Shown in pieces: positions 1 to 7,832 of a DNA stretch of 64,000 bases. The position numbers and the translations under genes are program-made. This stretch comes from Pseudomonas wadenswilerensis (GTDB lineage: Bacteria; Pseudomonadota; Gammaproteobacteria; Pseudomonadales; Pseudomonadaceae), in the NCBI RefSeq assembly GCF_900497695.1, contig NZ_UIDD01000009.1, positions 152,001 through 216,000 on the forward strand, given 5' to 3'. The number at the start of each line of letters is the position of its first letter. Position 1 is the stretch's first letter. The notes below the pieces were generated by a model that saw only the letters and a program-made list of their open reading frames with translations, was not told where the DNA came from and ran no database searches.

Positions 1-1
1 A

Positions 2-352
2 AAGCTTGATCTCCTTTCCTACAGCAACGCCCCTGAGAGTGAATTTCAAATTGTACTTTCAGAACTGGATGCCAAGATGTATAAAATAGGAGATTTGAAA
101 TCCGGCATACACCTAGGAGACCCAGGAATCAGCGATCGGATTTATCTAGCATCTTCCGGCAGCCTTGAGCACATAAAGATTATCACCTTCCACGCATTAC
201 AAATATGCCTTAAAAAAAACAAATGCGGCCTCACCAAAGACAGCTTGGCTCAAGCCTACGCTCTCTTGAAAATTAAAAACAATCTTAACAGCGATCATAA
301 CCCCTTCATGATCTCGCAACAACACTGCGAAAGCCTCATTACCCGCTTATGA
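2..352 (+). CDS. TniB/TnsC-like transposition ATPase, C-terminal part (5' end outside window)
   Basis: The reading frame is open from the first bases of the window, so this is the C-terminal ~116 residues of a longer protein; the internal ATG at 77 is not the real start. The segment has the look of the end of a TniB/TnsC AAA+ ATPase: a 'SELDAKMYK..LKSGIHLGD' stretch, then 'RIYLASSGSLEHIKII' and a closing NPF motif near 'DHNPFMIS'. Such proteins bridge transposase and target selector in Tn7-like and Tn5053-like elements. Its stop overlaps the tniQ-like start by 4 bases (ATGA), so the two are translationally coupled. The Walker motifs would lie outside the window, so the family call is by C-terminal resemblance and by neighbour. 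Base composition is AT-rich, unlike the genes after 2.9 kb. Confidence 0.65.
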   Translation, partial: KLDLLSYSNAPESEFQIVLSELDAKMYKIGDLKSGIHLGDPGISDRIYLASSGSLEHIKIITFHALQICLKKNKCGLTKDSLAQAYALLKIKNNLNSDHNPFMISQQHCESLITRL

Positions 353-2655
353 GCACCTTACATTACATTCCTACCCCATTATCCAATGAGAGCCCAACCA
401 GCTTATTACGGCGCATCGCCTTGAATAATGGGTTCATTTCAGCGCCTCGTTTTTGCCGTCAAGCCAATCTAAACATGGGCCGCGACCTATTTATTCAAGA
501 TAGTGAATTCTATACTTTTTTAAAGCGAGAGAACTCCGAAGTAAATTATATCTCTACATTCTACCAACAGCTATTTTCTAAACACGGCCGTCTATTAGAC
601 ATAGGCTGCTGTCGAGTCCCAATTAAAGAAATAAATCTTTCAAACTCAGGCATTTGCACTGAGTGCTTCAAGTGTGGCTGGGAACATAAAATCAAAGACC
701 TAAGAATCGCGGAATACTGCCCCTTGCATTTCTGCCAATACCTTAGAGCATGCCCAAACTGCCATCGAGCCTTTTCATCCCTCACCCAACTGAGCCTAGA
801 GTGCACCTGCGGAGCTTACCTATCGTGTGAAGTAGGGACGGCCGCCTCTGCAGAGCTCGAGCTTTTTTTACTTTCAACACTCGAAAACAACGACCAAGTA
901 AAAGTCGACACATTTTTTTATGCGTTGACGAAATTAAATTGCCACCAAACAACGTACAACCAAAACCTAAATCGAATCCTTTCTCTTTGCGCAATGGACA
1001 TTGCCCGTGGCAATATCATCAAAGCCTACAAAAGACTTATTGACAGTGTTTTTTACGGCAGCGCTCCAACCCACAACATCATCATCGCACAATTGGCTAA
1101 TGCGTCTTGCCTCGCTATTCCTCAGAGACTAATAACGCAGCTTGAAGAATTGAAACTTAAAAACATCGGAACGATCCAAGGCGTTACATTTTCCACGCCA
1201 GAACTATACAAATGCCTGGGGCTAACACGCACATACTGGTACTCACACACTCTGTCACCTTTCAAAAAAAGTACTCGTGAAAGATATACCATCGATGAAC
1301 TATGTCAGATCATGAAGCTATATGAAGACAAAAAGAACAAAAACCAAAAATCACTAATTAACGGTGTTTGTCAATCCCAAGCCAGGGAAACTCTAGACAT
1401 CCCAAACCCCATCTTTACCAAACTTTACCAGGTAGGCCACCTTAAAAAACTTGACAGCACACTCCCAGTCGTAATCATCGAAATAGAGTCTTTCGAGACC
1501 TTCAAAGATCTATACATTTCATTGGAAGCAGCAAGCAAAATTTTAGACATTAGTATCATACAAACACAGAAAATCATAAAAGAGCATGACGCCAAATGTT
1601 TACACTTACCAGGCATAGATGCACCTTGCTTCATCGAACGAACAATATTTTACAAAATCCAAACAGACTTAGCTCTGCCTATATTTAGGGCTGCTGAATT
1701 CCCAAAGGAGTCCACTCGCAATAATTCCTTGGTCGTCCAGATACCACAAGCATCACGCAACTCGCAACTCATCACATTAAAAGAGGCAAGCAAACTTACG
1801 AGCATCAGCATAAACAAATTTTACATCCTAATAAATCACGGAGTACTTAAAACTTATAAAATCAGGACCAAGAGAATGGTCGACTACAAATCCGTTTTGT
1901 TTTTCGAGCGCAATTACACCACGCTTGACAATCTAAAGAAAGCCACAGGACTAGATGCAAGATCTTTAATATCTGTACTTACCGCACACAAAATCGAGTC
2001 AGCTATTTTAGGCGACAACCACAACCGTATTCACATTTATAAATCTTCAGACATCAGCAGCATCAAAATATTCGAGACTTACGACTTTTCGATGGACTTC
2101 CTTAATCATAGACTTAATCGTAAAGCCGTTACCCATAAACAGGCCGCCAAGGAATTGAATTTAAGTAAAAATGGCCTATCTATACTCTCTCGCAAAATCT
2201 TACAAAATCGCCCAACTATCTACCAAAGCGATTACTACAAGAAATTATTCACAAGCACAGAACTAGATCAGATAAAAGATATCATTGATAATCTCGTAAT
2301 GCTTGACCACCTAGCAACCGAACTCGGAATTTCCAAACAGAGAATTAAAAGCCTTTTCGGCTTAGTAAAATCTAAATCTATAATCAATGTAAATAATATT
2401 GCATGCATAAACTCACCCCTTTCGTCCGCCATAGCCAGTTACATGAGCGACTATATATCAATATATAAAGCAGCACCAATAATAGGCACCAGCACAACAA
2501 ATCTTTATGATATTTTGAAATCACACCCAGACAGCTCCCCATACTTACAGGCTATACCGCCGATAAAATGCATAAGTGCTAGCCATTTGAGTCTCCTATA
2601 CAAACTCCTTAACAAATTACCTGAAGACTTTTCAGGTCCAATTAAAAATAAATAG
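349..2655 (+). CDS. tniQ: TniQ/TnsD-like target-selection protein with multiple HTH-like repeats
   Basis: 768 residues. The N-terminus has TniQ features: 'HYIPTPLSNESPTSLLRRIA' and a zinc-binding cysteine/histidine set (C103-x2-C106, C124-P-L-H127, C135-P-N-C138, C152-T-C154). In the family this region contacts the TniB/TnsC ATPase. The long C-terminal part (from about residue 385) contains at least five segments that look like helix-turn-helix units, at about 388-419, 474-503, 525-552, 594-618 and 651-678, with a possible sixth near 700-722; typical is 'LITLKEASKLTSISINKFYI'. Tn5053 TniQ is about 400 residues and Tn7 TnsD about 500, so this protein is large. It follows the ATPase with a 4-base overlap. 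AT-rich codon use fits a mobile element. It probably recognises the insertion site DNA; the site is not known from the sequence. Confidence 0.8.
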   Translation: MSTLHYIPTPLSNESPTSLLRRIALNNGFISAPRFCRQANLNMGRDLFIQDSEFYTFLKRENSEVNYISTFYQQLFSKHGRLLDIGCCRVPIKEINLSNSGICTECFKCGWEHKIKDLRIAEYCPLHFCQYLRACPNCHRAFSSLTQLSLECTCGAYLSCEVGTAASAELELFLLSTLENNDQVKVDTFFYALTKLNCHQTTYNQNLNRILSLCAMDIARGNIIKAYKRLIDSVFYGSAPTHNIIIAQLANASCLAIPQRLITQLEELKLKNIGTIQGVTFSTPELYKCLGLTRTYWYSHTLSPFKKSTRERYTIDELCQIMKLYEDKKNKNQKSLINGVCQSQARETLDIPNPIFTKLYQVGHLKKLDSTLPVVIIEIESFETFKDLYISLEAASKILDISIIQTQKIIKEHDAKCLHLPGIDAPCFIERTIFYKIQTDLALPIFRAAEFPKESTRNNSLVVQIPQASRNSQLITLKEASKLTSISINKFYILINHGVLKTYKIRTKRMVDYKSVLFFERNYTTLDNLKKATGLDARSLISVLTAHKIESAILGDNHNRIHIYKSSDISSIKIFETYDFSMDFLNHRLNRKAVTHKQAAKELNLSKNGLSILSRKILQNRPTIYQSDYYKKLFTSTELDQIKDIIDNLVMLDHLATELGISKQRIKSLFGLVKSKSIINVNNIACINSPLSSAIASYMSDYISIYKAAPIIGTSTTNLYDILKSHPDSSPYLQAIPPIKCISASHLSLLYKLLNKLPEDFSGPIKNK

Positions 2656-2910
2656 CACCACAGATCAAATGAACCCTCACGGACTTAATTCAGCCAAAAT
2701 TGATCTTAGATATTAAATTTCAAAAAACTTGAAAGCGTTACACAAACCAAACTGATAAATCTTTTTACAACGTCAAGTATTATAAGCAAATCACTTCAAC
2801 TATTTATGAAAACCTAGGCCAGGACGCTTGCCCGCGCTGATGTCAGCAGACAACTACCCTAGATTCCCAACCCGCGCACAAGGTGCGCACCCACGATAAG
2901 GAAATCCCCC
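2656..2910. other. Compositional boundary: probable end of the Tn7-like element
   Basis: This 255-base gap has no gene. It is strongly AT-rich to about 2815 and GC-rich afterwards, which puts the likely transposon/chromosome junction at about 2805-2880. It contains an inverted repeat TTTCAA-N5-TTGAAA (2718-2734), two direct copies of TCAANTATT 23 bases apart (2773-2781 and 2796-2804) that could be transposase-binding sites, and TGTC-AGCA-GACA (2839-2850). No second transposon end or target duplication is in the window, so the exact end is not fixed. The last bases hold the ribosome-binding site AAGGA of the next gene. Confidence 0.4.
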
Positions 2911-3480
2911 ATGGCAACAGTCGACAACGATATGATCGGTTCGGTCATGAACGCCCTACCCCTGGATCGGATGATCGCCGGACCGCTGCAGGCAATGGTC
3001 CAGGCCCAAGTCGCCGCCAGCCAGTCTTACGCTGACTTCCTCATGGGCGTCTGTGTCGAGAATGGCAAAGCGGTCGCCATCGAATTCAACTACGACGAAA
3101 CCGTTACCGATGAACAGGGGGCAGCCAAGGGAACCGTCTCCAAAACCATGCGCATCCCGCTCATGGCGGCGATCGCTCACCCCAACATCGTCATCGAGGA
3201 AGGGAATGTCGAGTTCGAAGTAACCATTAGCCAACAGGCCGAATCCAGTAGCGAAACCGCAGGTGAAGTGAGTACTGCCGCGTCCTTTGGCTTCGGCAAG
3301 TTCAAGATGGAGCTCAAAGGCCAGGTCAGCCACAAGTCGACGCAAACCCGCAAGACCGATACCCGTGCCCGCTACGCCTTCAATACCAAAGTACGTCGTA
3401 TGGAACCACCTGAAGCACTGATGCGGGTCATCGATGCCCTCACTGAAGCCGCCAGCAAGCCGGTTACAAGCTCCAGCTGA
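2911..3480 (+). CDS. DUF2589-family protein (first of a tandem pair)
   Basis: 189 residues, ATG start with AAGGA 8 bases upstream. The N-terminus 'LDRMIAGPLQAMVQAQVAAS' and the central 'TMRIPLMAAIAHPNIVIEEGNVEFEVTI' are typical of DUF2589 proteins, which have no known biochemical function. There is no signal peptide or membrane segment, so it is probably cytoplasmic. The middle is Ser/Thr/Lys-rich and low in hydrophobics; the C-terminus carries 'RRMEPPEALMRVIDAL', also found in similar form in the next gene. The two genes are therefore paralogues, probably one operon with a 101-base gap. Codon use is GC-rich, unlike the transposon genes just upstream. Confidence 0.6.
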   Translation: MATVDNDMIGSVMNALPLDRMIAGPLQAMVQAQVAASQSYADFLMGVCVENGKAVAIEFNYDETVTDEQGAAKGTVSKTMRIPLMAAIAHPNIVIEEGNVEFEVTISQQAESSSETAGEVSTAASFGFGKFKMELKGQVSHKSTQTRKTDTRARYAFNTKVRRMEPPEALMRVIDALTEAASKPVTSSS

Positions 3481-3581
3481 CAGCCACCACCCTTGCGTTG
3501 GGTACCTCAGCGTAACCCTTCGCCAATGGCCCTCTCTGCTGGAGGGGGCTTGAGCTGAAGATTTCCAGGAGTGCACACAGC

Positions 3582-4145
3582 TTGGACCCGCGCCCGCCGA
3601 ACAACGCGCCCATCATCGCCAGCGACCTGTGCGATATCACTCGCGGCCTGCAGGAAGCCGCCGCGGCCACCAACAACCTGATTGCCCAGCAATACATCAA
3701 GCTGTTCGACCAGTTTTTCGACTATGACGCCGAGGCACTGGGCACGCCGATGAAAGCCAAGATGGTCGAAGTGGCGATGGACGATCAGCACACGATGCAG
3801 ATCCCGCTGATCGCACTGGTGTCACCGCGGGGGCTGGCACTGGAGCGCATGCAGGTAGACCTCTCTGTGCGGATTCAAAACACCGAAACCACCGAGGCCA
3901 GCGAGAGCCTGCAACGCGAGCGCTTCTATGTAACGGTCGGCGGCCAGAGCAAACGCAATGGCGAAGCACCGCGCGACCCCGATGAAGTGCAGATCCGCAT
4001 GCAGTTCCAGGCCTGTGAACCACCGGAAGCGCTGAACCGGCTGATCGAGGAGTACACCAAACTGATTACCCCGCTTCGCTTGTCCACCCCTGTCCAGCCC
4101 ACGGACGACAGCAACGAGTTCATCGAAGCCGCGACCGTGCGTTGA
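3582..4145 (+). CDS. DUF2589-family protein (second of a tandem pair)
   Basis: 187 residues from a TTG start at 3582, chosen because CCAGGAG lies about 10 bases upstream and no ATG or GTG in frame offers a better site. It shares with the preceding protein the N-terminal 'ITRGLQEAAAATNNLIAQQ' helix, a 'MQIPLIALVSPRGLALERMQVDLSVRI' core and 'CEPPEALNRLIEEY' near the C-terminus. The linker between core and end is short. No signal peptide or membrane helix. Function unknown; the pairing of two unequal copies suggests a hetero-oligomer. The stop is 12 bases from the tamB stop on the other strand. Confidence 0.55.
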   Translation: MDPRPPNNAPIIASDLCDITRGLQEAAAATNNLIAQQYIKLFDQFFDYDAEALGTPMKAKMVEVAMDDQHTMQIPLIALVSPRGLALERMQVDLSVRIQNTETTEASESLQRERFYVTVGGQSKRNGEAPRDPDEVQIRMQFQACEPPEALNRLIEEYTKLITPLRLSTPVQPTDDSNEFIEAATVR

Positions 4146-4157
4146 CCAGGACCGCCC

Positions 4158-7100
4158 CTAGAAATCGCGCTTGTAGAAGATATCCAGGGAACTGGCCAGG
4201 CCACTGGCCGCCTCCAGGTAGACCTTCTTGCTGAGCTTGTAGCGCAAGGCAATGGTGTTGGCCGGCTCGAACACCCCCACCCCGTAACGCAGGCTCAAGC
4301 GCTCGGTCAGGTTGCCGCTGGCGACCACGGCGGTGTTGTTGCCACTGCCTTGGGTGTCGAGCTGGAAGTCATCGATGCCCAGGCTCGAGGCCAGGCTGCC
4401 GGTGATCCCGGCGCTGCCTGCCAGGCCCAGGCCGAGCGCGGCTTCAGCGAGCATGTTGTTGTCTTCCCCCGTGGTGCCCAACGGCCGCCCGAGGACCAGG
4501 TAGGACAACGCCTGCTCCTGGCTCATGGCCGGCTCCGAGAACACCTGGGTGGTAGGCTGCTCGGCGCTGCCGCTCAAGCGGATACCGGCAATCACGTCAT
4601 CGGTCTTGCGAATCGCCTCGATGTCCAGGTACGGCTGATCGATGGGCCCGGCAAACAACAAGCGCGCACGGCGGATTGTCAGCCGCTGGCCGTAGGCACG
4701 GTAACGACCGTCGGCCAGGCTCAGCTCACCACGGGTATCGAGGTTGTCACCGATATGCACGTGCCCCAACAGGTTGGCGGTCAGGCCGAAACCACTGAAC
4801 GAGAGTTTCTCCTGGCCCACCTGGACGTCGATATCCATGGCCATGGCCATCGGTGCTTTGCCCTCCTCGGTCTGATGCCCCAGGATCACCGTGTCATCGG
4901 AGACCTTGACCGTGGACGGCGGCAGTTCACGCACGGTGATCTTGCCCTTGGGTACCAGCACCTTGCCGGTCACCGCGAGCTTGTCGTCGATCAGGCTGAT
5001 CTTCAGGTCCGGGGCCACTTCGAGGGCCGCGTAGGGTTCGACGTTGACCGGCAAACGCTGGCCCTGCAGTGCCAGGTTGACTGCCAGGGCATGGCCCCAG
5101 CCAATCTGCCCGCTCAGGCTGCCCTGGCCCGCATCGCCGCTTTTCCAGCTGCCGTTGAGCTGGACCTGTTCGCCGGCGATCAGCGCCTGCAGTTGCAGGT
5201 CCTCAAGGCTGATCGGCAGCTCGGCGCCGCTGACTTCACCACGCGCAAGGTTCAGGCTGCCATTGACCTGGGGGGCCAGCAAGGTGCCGGACAGGCGTCC
5301 GCTGCCGTTGAGCTGGCCATTGAGGCGTTCGACCATCGGCGCGAACGGACGGCCGATGGCCAGGTCCAGGCCGCTGAGGCGGAAGTCACCGCTCAGGGGT
5401 TTGTTTTTTGCCAGCGGATCAAGCCGGGTATTCACCGCCAGCTCGCCGAGCTTGTCGCCCTGGAAATCCAGACGGGTGTCAATGCGCCGCGGGCCCAGGG
5501 TACTTTGCAGGCGCAGGGTCTGGTAGGGGAAGTCCAGCCACTGGTCCTTTTCGCGCACACGCAAGGTGCCGCCGCTGGCATCGATGAGGATGGTGCCCTT
5601 GGGCCCGCTGGCCGGTACGTCAAGGTTGATGTCGGCATTGAGCAGCCCCTGCCAGGCAAAGTCCTTGGGCAGCCACTGCGCCAGGCTTTGCAGCGGGAAC
5701 TGCTTGAGGTGGTAGCGCAGGCGCGGCTCGGGCGCCAGGCGCTGGTCTTCACCACACAGGCTGGCCTGGCCGGAGCGCCAGCAATGGGCACCGAAATCCA
5801 CTTGGCCGCTGGCCAGGCGCTGCAGTTTGGCCGGCGCCTGCAGGCGCCAGTCCTGGCCTCCGGCCTGGATTTCGCCGCTGGCCAGGCGACCGCGCCAGTT
5901 GCCCTTGTCCAGTTGCCCATCCAGACCCAGGTCAAGCTTGAGCTGCGGCCCGTCCAGGCCCAGATGCAGTTTTTGCTGGCGAAGATCACCGGCGCCCTTG
6001 GCAGTGAGCATTCCGAGGCTGGTATCGCCCAGGCGAATGCTGCCGGCCTGCAGGTCGATGACCGCTCTTTGCGCGTTATCAAGACGCGCCTCCAGGCTCA
6101 GGCGCTGCACGCGGTTGTCGGCCTGGGCCAGTTGCTGGCCCTGCAGCACGAAGCTGCCCTGGGGTGCCTGCAAGGTACCGGCAACCTCCAGGCGGCCCTT
6201 GACCTGGCCTTGCAGCTGCGGCCAGAGCTGGCCCAGGCGCGGCAGGTTGATATCGATCTGTCCGGCCAGGCGCTGCTGCAGGCTGCCACTGCCATTGATG
6301 TGGTTGTCGCCCAGGCGGATGTCCAGGGTACCCAGGGTCCATTCCTGCCCTGCCCCTTGGGCCACTGCTTTAAGCACTGCGGGCTGACCACGGAGACGGC
6401 CCTTGAGGTCAAGGTCGGCGTCCAGGCGCAACTCGCCGTTTTTCATTGCCCCCTTGCTGCGCAACGGGCCGGCCAGGGTGCCGGGCAATTCGGCCAGCCA
6501 GTACGCCGGGTTCAGCGCCGACAGCTCCAGTGCCGCATCCCAGGCCACGCCATCGGCAAACTGCACGCCGACACTGCCGGCGGCCTTGCCTTGGCCGGCA
6601 TTGAGCAGCAGTTGCGGCAAGCTGACCTGCTTGAGGTCGCCCTTGAACGGGCTGCTCAGGCTGAAGGCGCCGGCCGGACCGTCCAGGTCACCTTTGAACT
6701 CACCCTGGTAGTTGCCATCGCGGTACTGCACCTGGCCGTTGAAACGGCGCAAGGCAACTTCGGGCGCTTGCTCCAGCGGATACAGGCGCAGCCAGGGGAA
6801 ATCCAGCCAGTCGATGCTGGCTTCGGCGCTCAGGCCTTGCTGCCAGTTGGCCTTGGCCTTGAGTTTCAGCGCCTGCTCGGCGCTGGCGGTGAGGTCCAGG
6901 GCACTGAGTTCGGCGCCTTTGGCATCGACCCGGCCTTGCAGGTTGAGCGCCACCGGACCCTGTTCGGCGGGCAGGCTGGCCGTGCCAAGCAGTCGATAGC
7001 CGCTTTGCAGGTTGCCCTTGGCGCTCAGTTGCAGTTTGTTCAGCTGCAGGGTGTCGGGCAGCTCGGCCGAGGGTTTGAACGCCTCGCTGCTGATCTGCAG

Positions 7101-7832
7101 TTGCGCCGGCAGGTTGTCGGCCAGGGCTTGCAGCTCGCCGGTCAGGCGCGCATGCAGGTAGCCACTGCTGTCAGCCTTGAGCTTGAGGGTTTTCTGCAGG
7201 TCGCCGTCCACCTGCAATGCCAGTTGCCAGGGCTGCCCATCGACACTCGGCAACTGCAGCTGCCCTTGGGCCTGCAACGGCCAATCGGCTTCGGGCTTGA
7301 GCGAGCCCTGCAGGCTCAGCTTGAGGTCATCGCGCTGCAGTTGCAGGCTGTCGATCTGCAGCCCGGCCGTGGTCCAGTGGGCGGCCAGTTGCAGTTGGCT
7401 GAGCTGTTCATTGCCGTCCAGGCGCAGATGGCCGATGCGCACGGTGCCCAGCTCGATGGCCATGGGCAGCTTGAGTTCCGGCAGCTGCAGCGGCCCGCTG
7501 TCGGGCTTCGGCTCGCCGGGGGCGAAGGCCAGGTTGACCTGGCCGGCTTCCAATTGATCGATGCACAGGGTCATGCGCAGCAGGCAGCCCGGCGACCAGG
7601 CCAATACCGGCGCCAGCAGCTCGACCCGATCGCCACCCTGTTCCCAGAGCAAGCGCTCGGCTTGCCACTGCCCGGCCAGGCGCCCCTGGAAGTTATCCAG
7701 CTGCAACCCCGGCACCAGCCCCAGTGCCCAGCGGCTGCCGGCCTGGGTACCGAGCATCAGGCCCACACCCAGCACAAGGAGTACGAGCAAGGCCAGCAGG
7801 CCAAGAACGATGAATTTGATAACGCGACTCAC
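4158..7832 (-). CDS. tamB: Translocation and assembly module subunit TamB
   Basis: 1224 residues, about the usual TamB length. The N-terminus has a single membrane anchor ('FIVLGLLALLVLLVLGVGLML') followed by more than 1000 residues of repeating beta-rich sequence full of 'L.L.G.L', as in the long periplasmic beta-taco of AsmA-like proteins. The C-terminal ~300 residues form the conserved TamB (DUF490) domain: 'GKITVRELPPSTVKVSDD', 'RARLLFAGPIDQPYLDIEA', and the ending 'LEAASGLASSLDIFYKRDF'. TamB works with TamA in assembly of outer-membrane proteins and has been tied to phospholipid transport to the outer membrane. Its start overlaps the tamA stop by 4 bases, showing an operon. Confidence 0.95.
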   Translation of the reverse strand: MSRVIKFIVLGLLALLVLLVLGVGLMLGTQAGSRWALGLVPGLQLDNFQGRLAGQWQAERLLWEQGGDRVELLAPVLAWSPGCLLRMTLCIDQLEAGQVNLAFAPGEPKPDSGPLQLPELKLPMAIELGTVRIGHLRLDGNEQLSQLQLAAHWTTAGLQIDSLQLQRDDLKLSLQGSLKPEADWPLQAQGQLQLPSVDGQPWQLALQVDGDLQKTLKLKADSSGYLHARLTGELQALADNLPAQLQISSEAFKPSAELPDTLQLNKLQLSAKGNLQSGYRLLGTASLPAEQGPVALNLQGRVDAKGAELSALDLTASAEQALKLKAKANWQQGLSAEASIDWLDFPWLRLYPLEQAPEVALRRFNGQVQYRDGNYQGEFKGDLDGPAGAFSLSSPFKGDLKQVSLPQLLLNAGQGKAAGSVGVQFADGVAWDAALELSALNPAYWLAELPGTLAGPLRSKGAMKNGELRLDADLDLKGRLRGQPAVLKAVAQGAGQEWTLGTLDIRLGDNHINGSGSLQQRLAGQIDINLPRLGQLWPQLQGQVKGRLEVAGTLQAPQGSFVLQGQQLAQADNRVQRLSLEARLDNAQRAVIDLQAGSIRLGDTSLGMLTAKGAGDLRQQKLHLGLDGPQLKLDLGLDGQLDKGNWRGRLASGEIQAGGQDWRLQAPAKLQRLASGQVDFGAHCWRSGQASLCGEDQRLAPEPRLRYHLKQFPLQSLAQWLPKDFAWQGLLNADINLDVPASGPKGTILIDASGGTLRVREKDQWLDFPYQTLRLQSTLGPRRIDTRLDFQGDKLGELAVNTRLDPLAKNKPLSGDFRLSGLDLAIGRPFAPMVERLNGQLNGSGRLSGTLLAPQVNGSLNLARGEVSGAELPISLEDLQLQALIAGEQVQLNGSWKSGDAGQGSLSGQIGWGHALAVNLALQGQRLPVNVEPYAALEVAPDLKISLIDDKLAVTGKVLVPKGKITVRELPPSTVKVSDDTVILGHQTEEGKAPMAMAMDIDVQVGQEKLSFSGFGLTANLLGHVHIGDNLDTRGELSLADGRYRAYGQRLTIRRARLLFAGPIDQPYLDIEAIRKTDDVIAGIRLSGSAEQPTTQVFSEPAMSQEQALSYLVLGRPLGTTGEDNNMLAEAALGLGLAGSAGITGSLASSLGIDDFQLDTQGSGNNTAVVASGNLTERLSLRYGVGVFEPANTIALRYKLSKKVYLEAASGLASSLDIFYKRDF

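Noticed and set aside
1..2910. CRISPR-associated transposon
   Set aside because: TniQ and TniB occur in such systems, but no cas gene or repeat-spacer array is visible in the window; sequence to the left is unknown.
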